30,752 nucleotides of DNA from a bacterium (GTDB lineage: Bacteria; Bacteroidota; Bacteroidia; Bacteroidales; Muribaculaceae): contig SFTJ01000036.1 in NCBI GenBank assembly GCA_004563195.1, positions 1 to 30,752 on the forward strand. The letters run 5' to 3'. Position 1 is the stretch's first letter; each line of letters starts with the position of its first letter. Below, one piece after another: positions 24,712 through 30,752 of the stretch. The position numbers were made by a program, and so were the translations under genes. Under the pieces are notes generated by a model, which did not search any database, had not been told where the DNA came from, and worked only from the letters and a program-made list of their open reading frames with translations.

Positions 24712-25824
24712 TTACTTGGTGTAAAGGCCGGTGTAAAGGTCGATAATCTGACTGTAGAAATGCTCATAACTTAGTCGGCTATTGAAGTCGGCTTGCGCTT
24801 GTGCGCCTATGTTGTGGCGCAGCGCGGGGTCGTCGATGAGGCGCTTTATGGCGGCTGCAAGTTCGGAGAAGTCGCTCGGATTGACCAAGAGGGCGTTTTT
24901 CTCGTTTTGCAGATATTCCACCTGACCGCCGTTGTTGGTGGCGATATGGGCTTTGCCGAGCATCATATATTCCAGATTGCTTATGCCGAACGGCTCGCGC
25001 CAGGCTGCCGGAAGTACGCCGAAGTCGGCTTGCACAAGCAGTTCTTGCAGATTGGGCTGATAGCCCAGCATAGTGATGTTGTGCTCAAGCTGATTGGCTT
25101 CGATGAAACTGCGCAGGCGCTTTACGAAGCGCTTGTCGCCGTCGCCTATGATGGCGAGGTGATAGGTGCTCTTGTCGAGCTGTGTGATGGCGCGCAGCAG
25201 CACGTCCACGCCTTTTTCCTTGCACACGCGGCCGTGAAACAGGATTAGGGCTTTATCGGCGTCGATTTCACATGTTCTGCGCAGGTCGTAGGTCTCGGCA
25301 TAGTTGAGCATAGGTCGTATGCTGTCGTTGATTACCGAGGCGCGGCTGCGGTCGAAGCGTTTGGCGTGGTCGATAAATTCGTTATACGATATTCTCGACG
25401 AGAATATGATGTGGTCGATGTCGCGCAGTATGCGGCGATACCAAAAACTGGTCTTGGGCTTCTCCACGCTGTGGCTGGTGAGCACCACGCGATTGTTGGG
25501 GTTTTCCGATATGTGGCAGGCGAGCACGGCGGTGGCGGCGTCCTTCATGTTGTGCACATGCAGTATGTTGTTGCCGCGCTTTATCTGCCGCGCGAGGCGC
25601 AGCGACGAGTCGAGGTCGCTCAAGCTCTTGAGGGGCAATATCGACACCGGCACTTCGAGCGAGCGGAAGTGCTCTATGATTTTCGGACGGTTTTGGGTCA
25701 CCACTTCGGTGTAGTATTTGTTGCCGTCGTCTTTGATTTGTGCTATGAGGTCGTAGGCATATTGCTCCGGGCCACTCCATTGCTTGTCGGAGAGTATGTG
25801 GTATATGTTTAGCGCTGGTTTCAT
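24712..25824 (-). CDS. Glycosyltransferase family 4 protein
   Basis: A 370-residue GT-B glycosyltransferase. The N-terminal Rossmann half begins KPALNIYHILSDKQWSGPEQYAYDL. The C-terminal half contains KALILFHGRVCKEKGVDVLLRAI, then HLAIIGDGD and NITMLGYQPNLQELLVQADFGVLP, and the donor-binding REPFGISNLEYMMLG with the conserved EPFG(x)xxxE pattern. The ATG at 25824 is chosen because a -7 box lies at 25890-25897 and the longer reading to 25923 would start upstream of it. The sugar donor and acceptor cannot be read. Probably works on a surface polysaccharide or glycolipid. No glycan cluster is adjacent. Confidence 0.9.
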   Translation of the reverse strand: MKPALNIYHILSDKQWSGPEQYAYDLIAQIKDDGNKYYTEVVTQNRPKIIEHFRSLEVPVSILPLKSLSDLDSSLRLARQIKRGNNILHVHNMKDAATAVLACHISENPNNRVVLTSHSVEKPKTSFWYRRILRDIDHIIFSSRISYNEFIDHAKRFDRSRASVINDSIRPMLNYAETYDLRRTCEIDADKALILFHGRVCKEKGVDVLLRAITQLDKSTYHLAIIGDGDKRFVKRLRSFIEANQLEHNITMLGYQPNLQELLVQADFGVLPAAWREPFGISNLEYMMLGKAHIATNNGGQVEYLQNEKNALLVNPSDFSELAAAIKRLIDDPALRHNIGAQAQADFNSRLSYEHFYSQIIDLYTGLYTK

Positions 25825-25889
25825 ATCGGTTGAAGTAAATTCTGTAGGTTTCTTTTGGTAAAATTTCAAGGAATCTCGCCTTATCATTG

Positions 25890-25897
25890 CAAATATA
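25890..25897 (-). promoter_or_regulatory. -7 box of the glycosyltransferase gene
   Basis: Minus-strand TATATTTG, an exact TAnnTTTG, about 66 bp before the chosen ATG. It rules against the longer start at 25923. No clear -33 element. Confidence 0.5.
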
Positions 25898-26024
25898 ATA
25901 GTTTTCTGCCATAACATCACCACTTATGCGGCGCTTTTAGGCTAAAAACGCGGCATTTTTGCATTATGTGGGTGCTATGTGTGGCTTGGCAATGCCTGAT
26001 AGCCCCGCTGAGGCTTTATGTGTG

Positions 26025-26065
26025 GATGCGGGCACGCTCCTCTGATATTGGAGTGTGCCCGCATC
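26025..26065 (-). terminator. Hairpin downstream of the dipeptidyl peptidase gene
   Basis: GATGCGGGCAC pairs with GTGCCCGCATC, extended by CTCC/GGAG after one mismatch, around a 9-nt loop. It starts 31 bp after the stop codon. The T-tract is poor, so it may be an mRNA-stabilising hairpin. Confidence 0.6.
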
Positions 26066-26096
26066 GGTTATCGTTTATTTTGGCGTGATTGCGTAG

Positions 26097-28568
26097 CTAT
26101 CGTTTGGGTATGTCGACCGACTTTTCGCTGCGGCCTTTGAGGTGCTCGCTGAAGAAGTCGACCATACGCCAATAGAAGTATTCATCCATATTGCCGAATC
26201 CGTGGCGCTGTTGTGGCAGATAGAGCATTTCGAAGCGCTTGCCGGCGCGTATCAGGGCATCGGCCACGCGTGTGGTGTTGGCGGGATGCACATTGTTGTC
26301 GATGTCGCCGTGCACAAGCATCAAGTGGCCCTTGAGTTTGCTTGCTATCTCGGGATTGGTGGCTATCTGATACACAAATGTGGTGTCGCCTTCTTCGCTC
26401 ACTTTCTCCTTCACGCCGTGGTGAGTTTCGCTCCACCAACGGTTGTAGATGTTGTTGTCGTGATTGCCGGCTGCCGATACGGCGGCTTTGAAGAAGTCGG
26501 GATACTGGCAAATGGCTGCCGTACTCATAAATCCGCCGCCCGAATGGCCGTGGATGCCCACGCGGTTGATGTCAATCCATTTGTGGCGATTGGCGAGTTG
26601 CTCTATGGCGTATTTATGGTCGGCGAGTGGGTAGTCGCGCATATTGCCGTAACCGAAGTTGTGATACCACTTCGAGCGGTTGGGGTGTCCACCGCGCTGA
26701 CCCACCGAGATTACCACAAATCCGGCTTGTGCCAAGCGGTCGGTGCGTACGGTCATGCGTGTGAAGGGGTAGTACACGGCTTCGACTTGCGGACCGGGAT
26801 ACACATAGTCGACTATCGGATAGGTCTTGGTGGTGTCCATATCGAAGGGCTTGAACATCACGCCGTAGAGGTCGGTGACGCCGTCGGCGGCTTTTACCTT
26901 AAACGGCTCGGGGAATTGGTAGCCGGCGGCAAAGAGTTGCGAGAAGTCGGCTTCCTCGAGGGTCATTATCTTTCTGCCGAGAGCATCGCGAAGGTCGGTG
27001 CAAGGCACGGTGTTGACGCGCGAATAGTTGTCCACCACAAAGCGGCCGTCCTGGTCCATAATCGTGGCATGGAAATAGTCGCCGGGGGTGAGCATGCGCA
27101 GTCCGGTGCCATCGAAGCGCACGCTGTAGAGGTGCTCATAGTAGGGGTTTTCGTCCTTCTCGCGGCCGCAGGCGCTGAAGTAGATGGTGCGGGTGCGCTC
27201 ATCCACCTTCAGCACGTCTTCCACGTGCCAGCTGCCTTGTGTGATGCGATTTTTGAGCTTGCCTTTGCCGTCGTAGAGATAGAGGTGTGCCCAACCGTCG
27301 CGTTCGCTCCAGTGTATCAATTCCTGACCGCCGTTCACGGCATACAAGCGGCGAAGTTCCTGATAGGTGTTCATACGCTCCTCTATGAGTGGCACTATGG
27401 TGTCCTCGCCTATGGTGTAGGAGCAGATGTCGATGCGATGCAAGTCGCGGCTCGAGCGATTGAGATAGAAATGATTGTTGTCGCCGAGCCATACGGTGGA
27501 TTGATTGGGGTCCCACGACATGCGCTTGTCGCGCGGCGCGTATTCCAATCCGTGTGTTTGATGCTTAAAGCGCGATGTGTTCACCTCCTTGCGGGTGTTG
27601 TTGGTCATGTCGAACACATAGAGGTGCTCTATGGGAGCTTCCATCTCGCCGGGCATCTGATATTTGTAGGTTTCGAGCGTTGGGCGTGGGCTTGCCACCG
27701 AATTGATTACCCACAACTCCTTCACCTGACTGTTGTCCTCGATGATAGTGGCAAAGTGGCGCGAGTCGGGCGACCAGGCACCCCATGCACCGCGGCGCTT
27801 GCCGTTGCACAGCGTGTCGGTGTTGAGCATCGAGTAGGGTATACCGTAGCCAAAGTCCTTGGTACCGTCGGTGGTGAGTTGTATCTCCACTATGGTGCTG
27901 TCGTTTTCGTCCTTGAGCGCCTTCTCATAGTCGGCATAACTCATGCGATAAAGGTTGCAATCCTTGGCAAACACCACTGTGCTCTTGTCGGGCGACACAT
28001 TAGCCCAGTCGGCAGTCTCCTCTTCAGCCTCTTCCTTATCGGCAAGATGCTTCAAGGTCTGAGTAGCGAAATTCCACTCAAAGAAGAACGTCTTTTTGCT
28101 GCCACTATGGCGCTTTTTGCCCTTCTTTTTGTCCTTTTTTTCGCCGTCTTTATCGTCTTTTTTAGGTTTTTCCACGTCCTTGGTCGACACAATCTCAAAC
28201 GAGAATGTCTCGCCATCCTTCAGCACCTTGAGGTTCTGAATAGGCAAATGGCGAGCCTCAAAGGGGTCCTGAACAATGGTAGTGAGTTCGGCAGCCAATT
28301 TATCGCGGTCCCAAAGCGGAGTTTTGGTGCGAGCAATAGGGTTAACCACCCACCAAAAGTTGCCCTCACCGGTTTTGTATTCATACCAGAACGAGCTGCC
28401 CTTAGCCATCCAATGAGGGTGCACCGTGGTGCTGAAGAGCATGGTATTAAGTTTATCTTTGGTAAACTTCTCAGCTTGTAGATATTCCGGCAAGCGTTCC
28501 TGAGCCATCGATGAAAGTGCCGTAAGAGCCACCGCAGCACCCACGAGGCATTTCTTTAGTAACTTCAT
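26097..28568 (-). CDS. Dipeptidyl peptidase IV-type S9 family serine peptidase
   Basis: An 823-residue secreted peptidase. Signal peptide about 1-22 (ALTALSSMAQ). An eight-bladed propeller-type DPP IV N-terminal region (about 40-560) precedes an alpha/beta hydrolase domain. The catalytic triad is visible: Ser676 in GHSGGG, Asp757 in HGDIDNNVHP and His789 in QQRHGFG. This class trims X-Pro or X-Ala dipeptides from peptide N-termini, here probably in the periplasm, as part of amino-acid or incretin-peptide breakdown. An odd Lys/Asp-rich insert lies at residues 132-159. Single gene with its own promoter and terminator hairpin. The exact dipeptide preference cannot be read. Confidence 0.93.
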   Translation of the reverse strand: MKLLKKCLVGAAVALTALSSMAQERLPEYLQAEKFTKDKLNTMLFSTTVHPHWMAKGSSFWYEYKTGEGNFWWVVNPIARTKTPLWDRDKLAAELTTIVQDPFEARHLPIQNLKVLKDGETFSFEIVSTKDVEKPKKDDKDGEKKDKKKGKKRHSGSKKTFFFEWNFATQTLKHLADKEEAEEETADWANVSPDKSTVVFAKDCNLYRMSYADYEKALKDENDSTIVEIQLTTDGTKDFGYGIPYSMLNTDTLCNGKRRGAWGAWSPDSRHFATIIEDNSQVKELWVINSVASPRPTLETYKYQMPGEMEAPIEHLYVFDMTNNTRKEVNTSRFKHQTHGLEYAPRDKRMSWDPNQSTVWLGDNNHFYLNRSSRDLHRIDICSYTIGEDTIVPLIEERMNTYQELRRLYAVNGGQELIHWSERDGWAHLYLYDGKGKLKNRITQGSWHVEDVLKVDERTRTIYFSACGREKDENPYYEHLYSVRFDGTGLRMLTPGDYFHATIMDQDGRFVVDNYSRVNTVPCTDLRDALGRKIMTLEEADFSQLFAAGYQFPEPFKVKAADGVTDLYGVMFKPFDMDTTKTYPIVDYVYPGPQVEAVYYPFTRMTVRTDRLAQAGFVVISVGQRGGHPNRSKWYHNFGYGNMRDYPLADHKYAIEQLANRHKWIDINRVGIHGHSGGGFMSTAAICQYPDFFKAAVSAAGNHDNNIYNRWWSETHHGVKEKVSEEGDTTFVYQIATNPEIASKLKGHLMLVHGDIDNNVHPANTTRVADALIRAGKRFEMLYLPQQRHGFGNMDEYFYWRMVDFFSEHLKGRSEKSVDIPKR

Positions 28569-28652
28569 TTTGATTATCAGTTTATTTCTTAAGATTATCG
28601 ATTTGTTTTTGTATTATTCCCGGCAGCGCCATCACCCGGCACCTACCGCAAA

Positions 28653-28684
28653 CAAAGTTACAATTTCATTTTCATTCCGCCAAA
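28653..28684 (-). promoter_or_regulatory. Promoter of the dipeptidyl peptidase gene
   Basis: Minus-strand TTTG (28681-28684), 20 bp, TAACTTTG (28653-28660): full consensus, giving a leader of about 78 nt. Confidence 0.7.
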
Positions 28685-28823
28685 TAAATTTCGCCCCCCA
28701 CCCCGGCCAAACACCCCCATAACCACCCAAACAGCATTTTTTATCAAGAAAATCAGCAATATGGACATTATTTAATCCGACAAAACCACCCCAAGGCACT
28801 AAGTATATTCTTTTCAAGTATTT
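28685..28823 (+). promoter_or_regulatory. CRISPR leader side
   Basis: About 140 bp between the divergent peptidase promoter and the first repeat, becoming AT-rich towards the array. No perfect leader promoter is seen. The opposite end of the array carries the truncated repeat, so this is probably the leader (new-spacer) end. Confidence 0.5.
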
Positions 28824-30279
28824 GTTGTGAATTGCTTTCAATTTTGTAATTTTGTTCAGTAAAAGCACCAAAAAACGATATACAACGATTGGCGAATAGG
28901 TTGTGAATTGCTTTCAATTTTGTAATTTTGTTCAGTAAAAGCACCGGCGACCTAAAGTTGCCGAAGCTCGGCGCTGTTGTGAATTGCTTTCAATTTTGTA
29001 ATTTTGTTCAGTAAAAGCACCCCGAAAAAATATGTGGCATCAGAGGATAGTGTTGTGAATTGCTTTCAATTTTGTAATTTTGTTCAGTAAAAGCACCTTG
29101 AAACAAAGGATTATGAAGCCTTGCGCAGTTGTGAATTGCTTTCAATTTTCAGTAAAAGCACCACGTGCCATCAATTTATCAGTAGAAACATCGTTGTGAA
29201 TTGCTTTCAATTTTGTAATTTTGTTCAGTAAAAGCACCAGCGTGTGGGAACGGAATACTTCTTACCGAGTTGTGAATTGCTTTCAATTTTGTAATTTTGT
29301 TCAGTAAAAGCACCCGAACTATCTCCACCTTGTCCGGATGGATAGTTGTGAATTGCTTTCAATTTTGTAATTTTGTTCAGTAAAAGCACCGGTATCTGCG
29401 TAAGAGTTATGGTGTGTACGGTTGTGAATTGCTTTCAATTTTGTAATTTTGTTCAGTAAAAGCACCTGAGGGAATACGAGATTAAACGCTCATTTCGTTG
29501 TGAATTGCTTTCAATTTTGTAATTTTGTTCAGTAAAAGCACCTTCAATAAGTACAAGAAAACTTACGATGAAGTTGTGAATTGCTTTCAATTTTGTAATT
29601 TTGTTCAGTAAAAGCACCCGAGCCATCAGGCAAGACGACGATGTGCTGGTTGTGAATTGCTTTCAATTTTGTAATTTTGTTCAGTAAAAGCACCAGCGCT
29701 TTGAACACTCGTACCGATGTTACTGTTGTGAATTGCTTTCAATTTTGTAATTTTGTTCAGTAAAAGCACCACACTCAAAATTAAAATTACCGTCATTAAT
29801 GTTGTGAATTGCTTTCAATTTTGTAATTTTGTTCAGTAAAAGCACCCACGGTATCCGTATTCGTTGCTACAATGTAGTTGTGAATTGCTTTCAATTTTGT
29901 AATTTTGTTCAGTAAAAGCACCATATCCACCAAGAGTAGCAGCACCACCAACGTTGTGAATTGCTTTCAATTTTGTAATTTTGTTCAGTAAAAGCACCAG
30001 CAACCCACTTTCGCAAGCAGATTGCTCTGTTGTGAATTGCTTTCAATTTTGTAATTTTGTTCAGTAAAAGCACCCGCTCGTCTTACGCCCCCTCGGATTC
30101 GATTGTTGTGAATTGCTTTCAATTTTGTAATTTTGTTCAGTAAAAGCACCCCATATCGTCGCTGTTATCCTTATTATCATGTTGTGAATTGCTTTCAATT
30201 TTGTAATTTTGTTCAGTAAAAGCACCTTGAAACAAAGGATTATGAAGCCTTGCGCAGTTGTGAATTGCTTTCAATTTTG
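28824..30279 (+). CRISPR. CRISPR array, type II-C-like, 20 repeats and 19 spacers
   Basis: Repeats are 46 bp (start GTTGTGAATTGCTTTCAATT, end CAGTAAAAGCACC) and every spacer is exactly 30 bp, giving a 76-bp period. This geometry is typical of Bacteroidetes type II-C loci and fits the neighbouring Cas2. Eighteen repeats are identical. Repeat 5 (29128-29162) lacks 11 bp, and repeat 20 (30257-30279) keeps only its first 23 bp, marking the leader-distal end on the right. Spacers 4 (29098-29127) and 19 (30227-30256) are identical; the other 17 are unique. By analogy with type II repeats the crRNA is read on the plus strand. Each full repeat contains TTG (repeat bases 2-4), 19 bp, TAATTTTG (24-31), a Bacteroidetes promoter directed into the next spacer. 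cas9, cas1 and tracrRNA are outside the window. Confidence 0.97.
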
Positions 30280-30352
30280 ATGTGTGGAACACAATGAGTA
30301 TCAATGTGTTAGAGGTGCTTTTAGAAATAAAAAATCAGGATGCTTTTATACT
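30280..30352 (+). other. Trailer between the last partial repeat and the terminator
   Basis: It contains a small stem-loop (AACACA, then TGTGTT with an inner TGA/TCA pair) and two short words, GGTGCTTTTA (about 30316-30325) and GGATGCTTTTA. These are complementary to the repeat 3' end (TAAAAGCACC). They cover only the last ten bases of the repeat, so this is not a complete anti-repeat and not a convincing tracrRNA. Confidence 0.35.
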
Positions 30353-30353
30353 A

Positions 30354-30380
30354 AAAATCTCGGCATTTGCCGAGATTTTT
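30354..30380. terminator. Bidirectional terminator shared by the array and cas2
   Basis: A perfect 13-bp stem (AAAAATCTCGGCA / TGCCGAGATTTTT) with a minimal loop and T-runs in both directions. It ends the array transcript from the left and the cas2 transcript from the right, placing the two units convergently. Confidence 0.8.
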
Positions 30381-30413
30381 GTTTCTATTAGTGGTGAAAA
30401 AGGGAGAATATGT

Positions 30414-30728
30414 TCAAAACAGCTCAAGTTGCTGTGGTTCACGCTTGGCTTGGCATTGTTTCTTGCAAGAGAAGATTTCCATTTCGCCAAACTGCTTATC
30501 GGTGATGCATAATATTCCCACATTGCCATTTGGTGGAAGCATCTTCTTTACTCGTTCTATATGCATATTAGCCACTTCTTTGCTCGGACAGTGGCGGATA
30601 TAGATGGAAAACTGAAACATAGTGAAACCATCGCCCATAATATCCTTACGGAAGATACTGTTTCTTTGAGTGTGTCTGGAGGAGGGCTCTAAAAAAAGGA
30701 CCAGCCAAATTTTGACCGGTCCTAACAA
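30414..30728 (-). CDS. cas2: CRISPR-associated endoribonuclease/integrase subunit Cas2, 5' end probably disrupted
   Basis: Cas2 forms the Cas1-Cas2 complex that inserts new spacers. The body is clear: IFRKDIMGDGFTMFQFSIYI, then RHCPSKEVANMHIERVKKML, GILCITDKQFGEMEIF and the terminal QQLELF, all typical of Bacteroidetes type II Cas2. The first ~24 residues do not fit. In the normal protein a strand like WxFVFFDLP places the metal-binding Asp; here the reading gives WLVLFLEPSS, with no Asp and about two residues too few before IFRKD. The only start for the full reading is a TTG at 30728. A strong terminator hairpin (30691-30722) lies within that 5' part. I infer that an insertion has replaced the true 5' end, probably inactivating it; the first in-frame ATG encodes the MGDGF segment. 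Confidence 0.85.
   Translation of the reverse strand: MLGPVKIWLVLFLEPSSRHTQRNSIFRKDIMGDGFTMFQFSIYIRHCPSKEVANMHIERVKKMLPPNGNVGILCITDKQFGEMEIFSCKKQCQAKREPQQLELF
30691..30722 (-). terminator. Terminator hairpin lying inside the 5' part of cas2
   Basis: GGACCGGTCAAA pairs with TTTGGCTGGTCC over 12 bp (two G-U) with a one-base turn, followed on the minus strand by TTTTTTT. It should stop transcripts arriving from the right, where cas1 and cas9 would be expected. It probably marks the 3' end of an element inserted into cas2. Confidence 0.7.
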
Positions 30729-30752
30729 GTTTGTAATTTTAGGTGGCTAAAA

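Noticed and set aside
25825..25923. A longer N-terminus for the GT4 glycosyltransferase
   Set aside because: A -7 box (25890-25897) lies inside it, and the added residues do not belong to the GT-B fold, which begins at KPALNIYHIL.
26142..28481. A 779-codon open frame on the plus strand, opposite the dipeptidyl peptidase
   Set aside because: It is the exact mirror of a gene with signal peptide, catalytic triad, promoter and terminator. Its translation has no domain and an odd His/Val/Ala-rich composition, as expected from the codon bias of the real gene.
30280..30352. A tracrRNA after the array
   Set aside because: Only about ten bases complementary to the repeat 3' end are present. The anti-repeat for the functional 5' part of the repeat (GAAAGCAATTCACAAC-like) is missing here, and I could not find it by eye elsewhere outside the array.
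1..30752. tRNA, rRNA, tmRNA or prophage genes
   Set aside because: I saw no cloverleaf, conserved rRNA segment or phage structural gene in the window.

Overview
The window is chromosomal DNA from a member of the Bacteroidales, probably a gut or oral Prevotella- or Muribaculaceae-like bacterium. The exact genus cannot be fixed from the sequence alone. Four things point there: type IX secretion (T9SS) C-terminal sorting domains on several secreted proteins, Bacteroidetes-type promoters (TTTG, about 19-20 bp, TAnnTTTG) before many genes, few purine-rich ribosome binding sites, and Bacteroidales gene neighbourhoods (DUF4271-hemD; sigma-54 regulator-lptE-TPR protein-secG).

Layout. 1-1360: a class II Fic protein with a C-terminal winged helix, followed by a relic-like intergenic stretch. 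1690-3887 (minus): a LOG-family nucleotide phosphoribohydrolase, a DUF4271 membrane protein and uroporphyrinogen-III synthase, arranged as an operon. 4057-7968 (minus): an envelope-biogenesis cluster with a lysophospholipid acyltransferase, a sigma-54 activator without a receiver domain, LptE, a TPR-like protein and SecG. 8244-11238 (minus): a large T9SS-exported choice-of-anchor J protein and a C_GCAxxG_C_C protein. 11762-17769 (plus): two C10 (streptopain-like) cysteine proteases with T9SS tails, a deletion remnant of a third between them, and a small lipoprotein behind the second. 17770-18349: a large GC-rich inverted repeat made of nested hairpins. 18350-19198 (minus): outer-membrane phospholipase A. 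19199-19733: a non-coding region with a candidate minus-strand small RNA and repeated TGACCTAATT elements. 19734-25824: a small membrane protein, an alkaline phosphatase-GH3 pair, a membrane acyltransferase and a GT4 glycosyltransferase. 26097-28568 (minus): a secreted dipeptidyl peptidase IV. 28824-30279: a CRISPR array of 20 repeats and 19 spacers with the 46/30-bp geometry of Bacteroidetes type II-C systems. 30414-30728 (minus): cas2, whose 5' end looks disrupted.

How the parts fit. Much of the window serves the envelope and the exterior: protein export (SecG), LPS transport (LptE), phospholipid turnover (acyltransferase, phospholipase A), and secreted proteases and adhesin-like proteins carried by the T9SS. 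The most unusual part is the CRISPR locus. Every full-length repeat contains a good Bacteroidetes promoter (TTG, 19 bp, TAATTTTG) pointing into the next spacer, so each spacer may be transcribed from its own repeat. The same spacer occurs at positions 4 and 19, each time followed by a repeat that has lost the promoter -7 box. This suggests that two array versions were fused. The neighbouring cas2 is preceded by a strong terminator hairpin and lacks the usual catalytic N-terminal motif, which suggests an insertion. cas1, cas9 and tracrRNA are not in the window.
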